Source: Rana temporaria (taxonomy: Eukaryota > Chordata > Amphibia > Anura > Ranidae). From it: a stretch of 64,000 nt of DNA. The stretch is from assembly GCF_905171775.1 (NCBI RefSeq), contig NC_053492.1:326394720-326458719 (forward strand). The letters are read 5' to 3'. Both the position numbers and the translations under genes were made by a program. This document shows, in pieces, positions 1 through 9,597 of the stretch (its first letter is position 1; the number at the start of each line of letters is the position of its first letter). The notes under the pieces were generated by a model, which was given only the letters and a program-made list of their open reading frames with translations, ran no database searches and was not told the origin of the DNA.

Positions 1-758
1 TTCCCCCCCCCCCCTTTTTTTTTTTTTTTTGTTTGTTTTTGCTTTTTCTTTGTTCCCTATTATTTGATCTTTACTTTTATTATTGTTTATCTGCCTTAGA
101 TTTTTCTCAGGCTTGCAGTGCCTACAGAAGAAATGCTAGGTTTATGGAAATATTGTTTTAGCACCGTCACCAGGAATGTGTATCATCCATAGGCTATGGG
201 TTTGACTAGTTATGTATTGTGAAGGTGCTTATCTTCTTTGTGTTGCTTATCCGTGTTGTATATTCCTGGTATTCTGTACTGCTACTGTACCTATTTTATT
301 CTTCAAAATAAAAACTTTTCTGATTAAAAAAAAAGTCGCCTATAATAACTATCGGTATTCCTGGTTTGTCCAATGTAAACTCGATCAATTTATTTAAGAC
401 TTCAAATTTAAATGGGGGGGGAATATAAACGCTAGCTATCACAAATAGTTTATTTTCAATTAAGCAGAATAAAAATATAAACCTTCCCTGATCATCTACC
501 CTGCTCTCTCTGCAGGAGAATACCAATCCTTTCCCCACCAGTATACTCACTCCCCTAGAGTAGGATGAGTGATACGAGTGGTAAGTGGCCTGGAATTTTG
601 GACCGCTCAACCTGCAGTTGAGTGTGTCTCCTGTAGGCAGAGCAGACCGGCACCTCCCCCCCCCCAACATATCCAAAATAGTTGCTCTCTTGGTTGGGTC
701 CCTCATTCCACGTACATTCAGGGATTTTATACAGACCGTCTTATCTACCATGTGTTAT
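1..758. repeat. Copy 1 of a 758-bp near-identical direct repeat (window edge)
   Basis: This block matches 2938-3695 at a constant offset of 2937 bases, including the C/T homopolymer run at its start. I saw one substitution, near position 652. It holds the 3' end of a plus-strand LINE insertion (up to about 331) and then the minus-strand LINE endonuclease N-terminus (751 down to 347). At 758/759 the endonuclease start is fused directly to sequence coding for the C-terminal part of the reverse transcriptase ORF. That is the junction expected from a tandem duplication of the 759-3695 unit, with the second unit truncated by the window edge. An assembly artefact is possible. Confidence 0.85.
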
Positions 759-846
759 GGGGCTGGGGACCATACAATGGGTTGTAACTCAAACTGAGCT
801 TGGATAGCATGTCGTATCTGTAGGTATCTGTAAAATGTTTTGTTTG

Positions 847-2653
847 TTATATTAAATTCCTGACGCAAATCTGTTCTCCATTGTAAAGTTGGTTTAAACG
901 GCTTATCCCTTGTCTCTCCCATTCTTTACATCTCTCGATGTCTTTTAATTCTCTTAGGTATTGGTTGCACCAGAGGGGGGCAAATATTGTTTTTCCCTTG
1001 TAGCCCATCAAAGCTTTTGTTGTTTGCCACACTTTAAGGCTTGGTTTTATAGTTGGACATCTATGGACGAACGAACCAGCCTCAAGTGCCTCCACTATTG
1101 TCCTATGTGGTGCCCCAGTTAGCATCAATCTACCGGAGTTTCCACCTCCCTTCAGTCCACAGTTCGCAAGCTGTTGTAGCTGTGAGGCTAGAAAGTATGT
1201 TTTCGGGTGAGGCACTGCCATACCCCCCTCTTTAGCTGGCAACTGCATGGTCTGGAGACAAATCCTAGCTTGTCTCTTCTTCCAAATTACCTCTCTGAAG
1301 AGAGATTCTATCTTTTTGAACCATTTTTGAGCTATCCAGACTGGGGAGTTATGGAGGATATAGAGTAACTGGGGTAACCATAGCATCTTTATTAGATTAC
1401 ATCGTCCCGCTATTGATAATGGTAGTCTACACCAGGCGTCTCTTTTATGTTCCCATTTAGACAAAAGAGGAATTAGGTTATTTTGGACAAAGCTATTAAT
1501 GTCCCTCGTGATCCATATCCCGAGATATTTCATCGTAACTACTACTTTTAATTGAGGGATTCCATGAGGTATCTGGGCACCAAGGGGGTCAATTGCCAGT
1601 AGTGCTGACTTTTCCCAATTAATGACCAATCCGGAGCATAGCCCAAACTCGCCCACTACTTTAATCACATTTTTTAACGAGGTTTCAACGTCTCCCAAAA
1701 AGAAGAGGACATCGTCCGCAAACAGTGCGATCTTATCCTCAATAGTCTGTCTGTGGAACCCCTGTATATCTTTGGTTTCCCTAATTTTAATAGCTAATGG
1801 TTCCATCGCCAAAGCGAACAGTAGGGGAGAAAGGGGACAGCCCTGTCGCGTTCCTCTCTCTAGTTGAAACATTTCAACTACTGCTGTAACAGTGGAGGGG
1901 GGGGGATTGGTTCTAATAAGCAGAGATAATAAGCGCCCCACTCGCTCTCCCTCTCCAAACTGATTCTGTTTCTGGAATATTCGTTTTCCCTCTGTTCTTT
2001 TTAATATAGTCATTTTGTATATTTGTTGTTTTTCTAGCCACTCTTTTAAGCTATGAGAAGTTGGGGTTTCAATGTATCTCTTCTCTGCCTGTAGCAACTG
2101 ATTCCTTGTCTCACTCTCTCCCTCCCTGTTCTTCCTCTTAATCCCTGCTATCTTTTGGATTAGGAGACCTCGGAGGTAGGCTTTTAGGGAGTCCCATACC
2201 ACCCCCACTGATGCAGTTCCCTCATTTATCTGAATAAATTCTTTAAGAGCCGACATCACCATACTGTGTTCACTCATTAGTTCGAGCCAGTGAGGGCTAA
2301 TTTTCCATTCTCTTGGGTACCATTTACCCCTGGTTTTTATTGTCAACTCGATCGGCGAGTGATCAGAGACTCCTCGTGGGCCATATTCTATATTTATTAC
2401 TAGTGATGCTGCCTCCTCGTTACCCAACGCCATGTCTATTACCCAACGCCATGTCTATTCTGGATAAAGTGTGGTGAGTCTTCGAAAAGCAGGAGTATTG
2501 ACGCTCCTGCGGATATCGCATGCGCCAAATGTCACATAGCCCCACTTCATCCAAAAATAGCGCTAATCGGTTTTCTCCTTTTGTTTTAGGTCTATTTCCT
2601 GGCGGGAATCTATCCTGGGTCCTATCTAAGGCTTCGTTAAAGTCGCCTATAAT
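847..2653 (-). pseudogene. LINE ORF2, endonuclease C-half plus internally deleted reverse transcriptase
   Basis: Reading down from 2653, the endonuclease continues (GDFNEALDR, then VSDHSPIEL near 2370). A 20-bp tandem duplication at about 2417-2458 disrupts the frame just before MALGNEE. After the linker region the sequence jumps to GTRQGCPLSPLLFALAMEP, so RT motifs 0 to 3, including the GPDG region and the first catalytic Asp, are missing. The catalytic box is FADD. Thumb and C-terminal segments follow (KYLGIWITRD, NLIKMLWLPQLLY). The frame ends at 847, but the next frame continues with ORF2-like residues (DLRQEFNITNKTFYRYLQIRH) to about 765. This copy cannot make an active RT. Confidence 0.85.
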
Positions 2654-3268
2654 CGAGCCGGCAGTGGATACAGGAGGTCAATAGAATTCTTATTAGAGAA
2701 AAGAACACGTACTTGCATAGGAAGGCACCGCACAAATTTGACACCATATGGCAGGGGTGGCTGAGTTCTTCGGAAGTGGCCCCCCCGCAACTGGTCCTTG
2801 ATAGATTACTGCTTGGTTGAGGACCTGGAGGATTGCAAGAGTGGGATGGGTTCATCTCTTTAAAAACTGTGAGTTAAGGAGCTAATGAGATGTATGGGGT
2901 AACAAACAGGGTGCCTTTGGCGGCAGGCTGGGCAGATTCCCCCCCCCCCCCTTTTTTTTTTTTTTTTGTTTGTTTTTGCTTTTTCTTTGTTCCCTATTAT
3001 TTGATCTTTACTTTTATTATTGTTTATCTGCCTTAGATTTTTCTCAGGCTTGCAGTGCCTACAGAAGAAATGCTAGGTTTATGGAAATATTGTTTTAGCA
3101 CCGTCACCAGGAATGTGTATCATCCATAGGCTATGGGTTTGACTAGTTATGTATTGTGAAGGTGCTTATCTTCTTTGTGTTGCTTATCCGTGTTGTATAT
3201 TCCTGGTATTCTGTACTGCTACTGTACCTATTTTATTCTTCAAAATAAAAACTTTTCTGATTAAAAAA
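2654..3268 (+). mobile_element. Nested 5'-truncated LINE 3' end with 15-bp TSD
   Basis: On the plus strand the first codons read as the C-terminal tail of an L1/Tx1-type ORF2 (EVNRILIREKN, FDTIWQGWL, LVLDRLLLG, then stop). This is similar to the tails at 19541-20056 and 43310-44308. A 3' UTR with C and T runs follows, ending AATAAAAAC and an A run. The flanks 2639-2653 and 3269-3283 both read AAAGTCGCCTATAAT, a perfect 15-bp TSD. Removing the insert rejoins the endonuclease frame of element A across the GDF motif. Confidence 0.9.
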
Positions 3269-3695
3269 AAAGTCGCCTATAATAACTATCGGTATTCCTG
3301 GTTTGTCCAATGTAAACTCGATCAATTTATTTAAGACTTCAAATTTAAATGGGGGGGGAATATAAACGCTAGCTATCACAAATAGTTTATTTTCAATTAA
3401 GCAGAATAAAAATATAAACCTTCCCTGATCATCTACCCTGCTCTCTCTGCAGGAGAATACCAATCCTTTCCCCACCAGTATACTCACTCCCCTAGAGTAG
3501 GATGAGTGATACGAGTGGTAAGTGGCCTGGAATTTTGGACCGCTCAACCTGCAGTTGAGTGTGTCTCCTGTAGGCAGAGCAGACCGGCACCCCCCCCCCC
3601 CCAACATATCCAAAATAGTTGCTCTCTTGGTTGGGTCCCTCATTCCACGTACATTCAGGGATTTTATACAGACCGTCTTATCTACCATGTGTTAT
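2938..3695. repeat. Copy 2 of the 758-bp direct repeat
   Basis: Partner of 1-758. Here the sequence continues naturally on both sides. On the right it runs into the LINE ORF1-ORF2 spacer, and on the left into the nested plus-strand LINE 3' fragment. This is therefore the original context, and 1-758 is the derived copy. Confidence 0.85.
3284..3688 (-). pseudogene. LINE ORF2 N-terminus (APE endonuclease, first half)
   Basis: Begins MVDKTVCIKSLNVRGM, the usual start of the APE-type endonuclease in L1/Tx1 ORF2. It continues through VYIPPPF to IVIIGDF. The frame is cut at GDF by the nested LINE fragment at 2654-3268 and resumes at 2653 with the expected downstream residues (GDFNEALDR). A duplicate copy lies at 347-751. 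In an active element this domain nicks the target DNA for target-primed reverse transcription. Confidence 0.85.
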
Positions 3696-4462
3696 AGTTG
3701 AGTTTAGCAACCCTTGACCTTTGCCCAGTTTGTATCTTAGGGACAAGAAAGAAGAAGAAAGAGGAGGTCCCGGTAATAAAAGGAGAAGGCTCAAAAAACC
3801 ACACATCAGTCAAAAAATTGTATATACTAAAAAAAAAAAAAGAAAGCCAGAAAAACATGTTCTTCCAGGAATAATGTGTTACTATATAAAAAAAACTTCC
3901 CTGGGGTATTGCCAAAAAAAGCAAAATAATAAAAATAATCTGAATAAGGGAATTGCAATTGTAAGTAGTGTCATCCAACGCTTAATAGTGGTGTGTAACC
4001 CAACCCTTCCTCCCCCCCTTCCCCCGACCCACCCCAATGAATCCCTCCCTCCCGTCCCCTCCCCCACTACTCCACCCTCCTTCCCTTGGCCCACCTGGGC
4101 CTCCACTAGGGGCTCCACCTATGGCCTCCACACTACACACCATTGTTGGGACCTCCCAACTACCATACCTCCCTATACAAACCACAACCATACTACCCTC
4201 CATCCCCCCACCACCCCCCCTCCCTCTAACGTCATTACAGTGCCTCTTACTTTCTCCCTTCTCCTCCTCCCATTTTGTGAAGTTTTAGTGCTATTTGATT
4301 GTGTTTGAGGAGGGATTCCCTATGTTTAACAAGCCTATTTTCAGCTGTTTACCATATTACTATCCATGTGCATATTTAAAAGTGCGTTAAGTGTCCAGAA
4401 AAAAAGAAAAAAGAAAAAAGTCCAATTTCCTCTCTTTCTCCCCTTCACCTCTTCTCTATGGG
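3696..4462 (-). other. LINE element A ORF1-ORF2 spacer, G-rich on the element strand
   Basis: Non-coding spacer between the ORF1 stop and the ORF2 start. About 4005-4250 is a pyrimidine tract on the plus strand (many CCC/CCCCC runs) and so G-rich on the LINE RNA strand. The long proline-rich open frames there are a composition effect. Nothing else is recognisable. Confidence 0.6.
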
Positions 4463-5543
4463 TCATAGATCTTTCTTATTGTCCTCAAGCCACTTCGCGG
4501 TACTTGTCGGAGAATCAAAGAAAAAAGTTCCCCCCAGTGCAGAGACTCTCAGACGGGCTGGATAAAGCAAAGCGTAAGGAAGTCCATGTTTTTGTAGAGT
4601 TTTCTTAATTGGAATAAATTCTGCTCTGCGCCTCTGCAGATCGGGGGAAAAGTCCTGATACAGCGAGATTTTGGCCCCATTATATAAAATCTCCCCTTTT
4701 TCTCTAGCCTTTCGCAACAGAGTCACTTTGTCATTATAGTTAAATATTTTGACAAGGAGTGGTCTAGGGCGCTCATTTGGCAAACGTGGTTTAAAAGGGA
4801 CCCGGTGGGCACGTTCAATGCCAAAAAAGGGTGAGAAAGATGTGGCCCTGAAAATGTCTCTCTAAACCAGTCCTCGAGAAATACAATGGGGTTGGCTCCC
4901 TCACTCCGCTCCGGTATGCCAATAATTCTGACGTTATTCCTGCGGTTACGGTTTTCCAGGTCATCGAGCTTCGCGCCCTGCATGTCCATTTGTTTCTTTA
5001 GCCCTGAGATTTCTTGTTTAAGCGGGAATAGGTCATCCTCGACTGCACTTAGTCTTTCCTCTAATATAGAGGTTCTTTCTATGGTCTTGCTCAACCTGTC
5101 CCCCATTGAACATAAATCCTCCTTAATGCCTTTCAGTTGGGTCTCTAGGCCTGTTATTGAGTCCTTGCAAGAGCATGTAGGAGATCTCTCAAAGTGGGTT
5201 CCCCCTCACTTACTGTTGTGCCCCCCTCCATGGTTACTGTGGGTAAACTGGCAGTGTTCGTTGCAACCGTGTAGTCTTTTCCTCCCCCAGCCCCTTTGGT
5301 ACTCACGGTTTTCGTAGGGGGTACTGCTGCTGGTTTTGTTGTGATCGTGCCCCTGCTTCTCCTATCCAAGTGATTTGTTGCTTGTGCCGTCTGTGGTTGG
5401 GTCCCCTTCGCCGGAGACAGAGAGGTCCGGGCAAAGCGATCAAGTTTTGCTGCGGCGGCTGCTGATATTGCTGGTGATACTAATGCGTTTGCCTGGCTCT
5501 TTGCGGACCGTGTAACTAGGGCTCCCGCCTGTCCCTTGGACAT
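4463..5543 (-). pseudogene. LINE ORF1 (RNA-binding coiled-coil protein), frameshifted
   Basis: Three reading-frame segments on the minus strand join end to end. 5543-5154 starts with MSKGQAG and is a low-complexity, Ala/Ser/Thr-rich N-terminus. 5106-4723 has a heptad-like coiled coil followed by the start of an RRM (LENRNRRNNVRIIGIPE). 4783-4463 is the C-terminal domain (VKIFNYNDKVTLLRKAREKG and LPYALLYPARLRV). This is the domain order of L1 ORF1p, which trimerises and coats the LINE RNA. At least two frame changes (near 5110-5154 and 4723-4783) break it. I chose the start at 5543 because the upstream part of that frame lacks family similarity. Confidence 0.8.
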
Positions 5544-5899
5544 ATTAAGGAAAGAAGAATGTTTACAGAAGGCAGCTCGCCCAGTCGCCCCCCCACCACG
5601 GGCTACAGATATGACGGTCAAAAAATAAAGAAAAAATTATAGACCTGGGACTTCTCTCGTTTCTTTGCAGAGAAAGTTGTCTCCTTGCAAATCTCACTCG
5701 CTGCAGTCTATTTTTTCCCCAGCAGGGTGCGACAGAGTACACAGGAGCTCTCTATCAAGCAAGTTCAGTATGGGGAGCACCTTCTTCACCGTCCTTCAGC
5801 CGAGACACGCCGGGATTCGCCGAGCCGATCACGTGGTCCGGTCAGCTGACCGCCGCCCTCCAATCGCTGACTCGGCTAATCCTTAGCGCGGAATTTACT

Positions 5900-6725
5900 A
5901 CATATTTTTCGTATATTCTTTTAACCCCAAATGTTCTGACAGGCTTCTGGAATCGCTCCTGTTGGGGGTGAATCAAATACTGGCATAAATAGCAAATCTG
6001 ATGCCTCGGTCTGTACTGATTCGGGTATGTTTACTTCCATCCCTTCAGGGGTTAAAGCTATAGTTACTCCCATCTTTGTTATTAGATCTCTGCCTAGCAG
6101 ACTACAAGGGGATTATGGCGATAAAACAAATTAATATTTATGGCACTGACCTCCAATTCTTACCTGTAGAGGTTCAATGACTTTGGCAGTGATTATATCA
6201 TTACTTATCCCGAGATTTGCTAAATCAAAGTAGGAAAATTGGCATTGCATATATGTAGAAAACTCTTTGAAGCACCTGTATCTATTAAACACGGGATAGA
6301 TAAACAATTAACACACATCAATCATTGGTCTGTATTTTTCCCAAATTCAGGACAGCAAGCTCAGGGGAAGGAATGACATTTTCATTAATCAGATCACCAT
6401 ACTCCGCCTCATCCTATCGAAAAAAACTACAGTCTCTTGCAAGATAACCAATCCTACCGTACTTGAAGCGAATATTACTAGCACTAGAGCTTCTGTCACT
6501 TCTCTGTGGGATCATCTGCTGAAACCGAGCCCCAACCCTTGGGGCATTTCTGACATACATTTTAGTCCTGTTAGGCAATCCTCATTGTCCTACAGAATTC
6601 ATCCCCCCATCTGCACTTATGGCAAACTAGGGGAGCCACGCACTCTTCTGAGGGGGTCTGGCTGATGAATGGTAAGCCAATTGCCCCCAGCAGCTAATTT
6701 CCTTCCCTTTTTCTCTTGAGCCATG
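5900..6725 (-). pseudogene. Endogenous retrovirus gag-protease relic
   Basis: On the minus strand, degenerate frames contain a nucleocapsid-like knuckle remnant (YGRIGYLARDC near 6440-6480) in which three of the four metal-ligand positions are substituted. A retroviral aspartic-protease core follows (CLIDTGASKSFL near 6280) and then the late-protease segment LITKMGVTIAL near 6070. Stops and frame changes are frequent. The order NC, protease, start of pol fits a gag-pro-pol retrovirus; the wording resembles class I/epsilon-like elements of fish and amphibians, but that assignment is inference. No reverse transcriptase follows because LINE A takes over below about 5890. The copy is old and non-functional. 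Confidence 0.65.
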
Positions 6726-6739
6726 GGCCTTGCCATACC

Positions 6740-7100
6740 TCAACAGGGGGGGGGGGTAATCAGATCAATAAATCAATGCCCGTGGGCACCAGGCTTCAGA
6801 GATTTTGTAAGTAAAACAGTGTCAAGAACAAAATATAGGGAAAAAAGGTACAAACTGCAACAAGACACCTCCCATTTCAAATGATATAGATACACTTGCC
6901 TTTGTGTGGTAAATTAAAATATCTTTTGATGTGTGTAGACATTTTTTCATCCTGGGTAGAAGGATTCCCCACGGTGAAAAATGACACTAGACAGACACTA
7001 GACAGACTCACCCGGGACACCCATGAACCATCTTATGTCTAAAATCATCCTAGGTCCAATAGGGGCAAAGGATGACTGAGAAATGATATCTTGGACTACT
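6740..7100. other. Unannotated stretch, possibly retroviral leader/gag
   Basis: I see no coding signal. A short duplicated word (ACTAGACAG, near 6987-7003) and a G run near 6750 are the only structure. Its position upstream of the minus-strand gag-pro relic would suit a decayed gag or leader. Confidence 0.3.
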
Positions 7101-7632
7101 TGAGATGGGATTATTATGTATTTAGTATCCACAATATTCCATGCTATCTGTAGCACTATTTACTGGTTGTTGATTCTGAACTCAAAGGGTTGATTGTAAG
7201 AGTGACTCATTCATAGATGCTAATGCCTTCGCCTCCAGCCATCTCTCTGTGCTAATTGACCCTGTGTGTGAAGATGTCCTGTGTTTACACTTAAGATAAT
7301 GTGTATTGTATAGCAGGTGAGAGGAGCCGGGATGTCTACTCTGAGGCCTTGTACACACGATCAGTCCAAACTGATGAAAACGGACTGAGATGGGATTATA
7401 TTGTATTTATTATCCCCAATATTCCAGGATATCTGTAGCACGATTTACTGGTTGTTGATTCTAAACTCAAAGGGTTAATTGTAAGTGACTCATTCATAGA
7501 TGCTAATGCCATCACCTCCAGACATCTCTCTGTTCTCTGTGCTATTCTATTCTGTGTGAAGATGTCTTGTGTTTACACTTAAGATAATGTGTATTGTATA
7601 GCAGGTGAGAGGAGCTGGGATGTCTACTCTGA
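7101..7632 (-). repeat. Direct repeat, two ~245-bp copies (possible LTR relics)
   Basis: 7101-7344 and 7386-7632 are clearly the same sequence with small differences. Both run from TGAGATGGGATTAT to GGGATGTCTACTCTGA. They are separated by about 41 bp that starts GGCCTTGTACACACGAT. On the minus strand each would begin TCAGAGTAGACATCCC. Placement upstream of the minus-strand gag-pro relic suggests LTR fragments, but no PBS is recognisable, so this is only a suggestion. Confidence 0.5.
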
Positions 7633-7716
7633 CAGATCATATCTCGGAGTCGCCTAGTCTGGGTAAATGATTCGTTAATTAGCTCATGTTAATTTATGTT
7701 CTGGTTACTTCTTTAA

Positions 7717-7953
7717 CCACTTAAACACTGGGCACTTAACCCCCCTTCCTAACCAGACCAATTTTCAGCTTTCGGTGCTCACACAATTTGAATGACAATT
7801 ACTCAGTCATACAACATTGTACCCATATGAAATTTCTGTCCTTTTTTTCACACAAATAGAGCTTTCTTTTGGTGGTATTTGATCACCTCTGGGTTTTTTA
7901 TTTTTTGCGCTATAAAAGAAAAAAAGACAGATTTGTTTGTAGTTGCACGAATG

Positions 7954-7958
<5 letters not shown>
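7717..7958. repeat. Terminal fragment of a TTAA-type (piggyBac-like) repeat
   Basis: Starts at TTAA (7713-7716) followed by CCACTTAAACACTGGGCACTTAA. It is close to the reverse complement of the piggyBac element end at 36300-36441, sharing the segments that read CAGACCAATTTTCAGCTTTC and GACAATTACTCAGTCAT. It also shares the TTTCTTTTGGTGGTATTTGA block with the elements at 8.7-10.4 kb and 53.1-54.0 kb. It breaks off at the (TA)n run. Confidence 0.75.

Positions 7959-8005
<47 letters not shown>
7959..8005. repeat. (TA)n microsatellite
   Basis: About 23 uninterrupted AT dinucleotides following the word CACACAT. It lies at the junction between the TTAA-repeat fragment and the Env relic. Confidence 0.95.
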
Positions 8006-8010
<5 letters not shown>

Positions 8011-8061
8011 TACTTTTAGCGCTGCACTCTTTTTACATATAACTGCTATATAAGATAATAC

Positions 8062-8380
8062 ATTGCTTATTGTTGCTAATGAGTTAAACATGATAAAAAG
8101 AGAAGTGCTTCAGCACCGGCTGGTGTTGGATTTTATCACTGCAAGTCAAGGAGGTATGAGTACTGTATCAGAGACTTCCTCTTGCAACTACATATTGAAC
8201 TCTACAGAGGAAGAACACGCCATTGTTGCTCATGTTGAAAGACTTCAGCGATTAAAGCAGGAATTCTCTAAAGTACACACTAAGAAGGAATGGGTCAAAT
8301 TGGGAGGATTCTTGCATTGGTTAAATACTCTAAATTGGTTCTTTGGTGTTGGAGTATTGTTTTCTGGATTTTTTTTATAG
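8062..8380 (+). pseudogene. Endogenous retrovirus Env transmembrane-subunit fragment
   Basis: A 105-codon open stretch has the features of a gammaretrovirus/class I-type TM ectodomain: heptad-like leader (LQHRLVLD), the segment LDFITASQGG at the place of the conserved region, then a cysteine-loop region in which expected Cys positions read as Ser (SETSSC). A Trp-containing membrane-proximal part (WLNTLNWFFGVGVLFSG) leads to the probable start of the membrane anchor. No signal peptide, SU subunit or fusion peptide is present. It is on the opposite strand from the gag-protease relic, so it is a separate insertion or a rearranged piece. Not functional. Confidence 0.65.
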
Positions 8381-8684
8381 TATTTTATAGCTATTGGTAT
8401 AATATTTAATGTTTTTCTTTTCATGTATGTTATTTAAAAAAAAAAAACAAGGCTTTAATATCATCTACACAGTATTATCAATTATAAAGATTTTTGAAGG
8501 TATTGGTCTCTGTTTTACAACCTGTCATTAATTTAGAATTTTTGTCTGCTTTTAAAGGTCATCAGCAGGTCTAAAGTGTACCAGCTGGACTAAGGGATGT
8601 CAGTCTAGCATCAGAAGAGCTAAGCAATTATTTTTAAGCATGTGCTCCTTATACAGTTATAAAGTATTACACAGAAATAAAAAA
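8381..8684. other. Unannotated AT-rich stretch
   Basis: No coding signal, palindrome or family similarity that I can name. It holds A and T runs only. Confidence 0.4.
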
Positions 8685-9593
8685 TCACTTTTTGCTATAC
8701 GGCACTGTCGCTTTAACTGACAATTGCGTGGTTGTGCGACATTGCACCCAAACAAAATTTACGTCCTTTTTTCCCACAAATAGAGCTTTCTTTTGGTGGT
8801 ATTTGATCACCTCTGCGTTTTTTATTTTTGCGCTATAAATAAAAAAAGCAAACATTTTGAAAAAAAAGCAATGTTTTTGACTTTTTGCTATAATAAATAT
8901 CCCCCAAAAATATATAAAACATTTTTTTCCTCAGTTTAGGCCAATATATACTGTATTCTTCTACATATTTTTGGTAAAAAAAAAAAATCGCAATAAGCAT
9001 ATATTGATTGGTTTGCGCAAACGTTATAGCGTCTACAAAATAGGGGATAGATTTATGGCATTTTTATTAATATTTTTTTTTTTTTAACTAGTAATGGCGG
9101 CGATCTGCGATTTTTATCATGACTACGACATTATGGCTGACACAATTTTACGACCATTGTCATTTATACAGTGAACAGTGCTATAAAAATGCAACAATTA
9201 CTGTGTAAATGACACTGGCAGGGAAGGGGTTAAACACTAGGGGGCGATCAAGCGGTTAAGTGTGTCCTAGGGAGTCATTCTAACTGGGGGGATGGGCTAC
9301 CACTGACATGACAGCGATCACTGCTCCCGATGACAGGGAGCAGCATATCGCTGTCATGTCACTAGGCAGAACAGGGAAATGCCTTGTTTACATAGGCATC
9401 TCCCCGTTCTGCCTCTCCATGTCACGATCACACGGAGAGGCAGGGACAAGGAGAACGCCGCATGCGGAATGACCGCCGGCAGAGTGTGCGCGCCCGCTTC
9501 AGACAAATTAAAGGGGATGTACCTGTTGTACGCCCATTTGCCTGCCCATGCCATTCTGACGACGTATATTGGCGTGCCGCAGTCGGCAACTGG
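8685..9593 (-). repeat. TTAA-type non-autonomous element, copy A (inverted)
   Basis: Reverse-oriented relative of 9598-10435 and 53144-54045. Shared blocks, in reverse order, are GCTTTAACTGACAATTGCG, the TTTCTTTTGGTGGTATTTGA block, TTTGCGCAAACG and CACTGGCAGGGAAGGGGTTAA. It ends ...GGCAACTGG at a TTAA (9594-9597) shared with the next element. The far end, where the CCACTT terminus should lie, is missing. Near 9310-9440 it holds internal palindromes. Confidence 0.8.
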
Positions 9594-9597
9594 TTAA

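Larger units (their letters stand above)
759..5885 (-). mobile_element. L1/Tx1-clade LINE (element A), near 5'-complete, inactive
   Basis: On the minus strand the order is 5' UTR (about 5885-5544), ORF1 (5543-4463), spacer (4462-3696), then ORF2 endonuclease and reverse transcriptase (3688 to about 760). This two-ORF layout, with a coiled-coil/RRM ORF1 protein and an APE endonuclease-RT ORF2, is that of the L1/Tx1 clade. The copy is dead: ORF1 is frameshifted, ORF2 has lost much of the RT palm, a 615-bp LINE fragment sits inside ORF2, and the 3' end is replaced by the duplicated block at 1-758. The 5' limit is an estimate based on where the CpG-rich 5' UTR gives way to retrovirus-like sequence. 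Confidence 0.8.

Noticed and set aside
847..3688. 5' inversion by twin priming as the explanation of the opposed LINE pieces
   Set aside because: The 15-bp direct TSD around 2654-3268 and the perfect rejoining of the GDF-N frame show a separate nested insertion instead.
4005..4308. Proline-rich protein genes on both strands
   Set aside because: The pyrimidine-rich LINE spacer opens frames in all directions. No domain, and it lies between ORF1 and ORF2 of element A.
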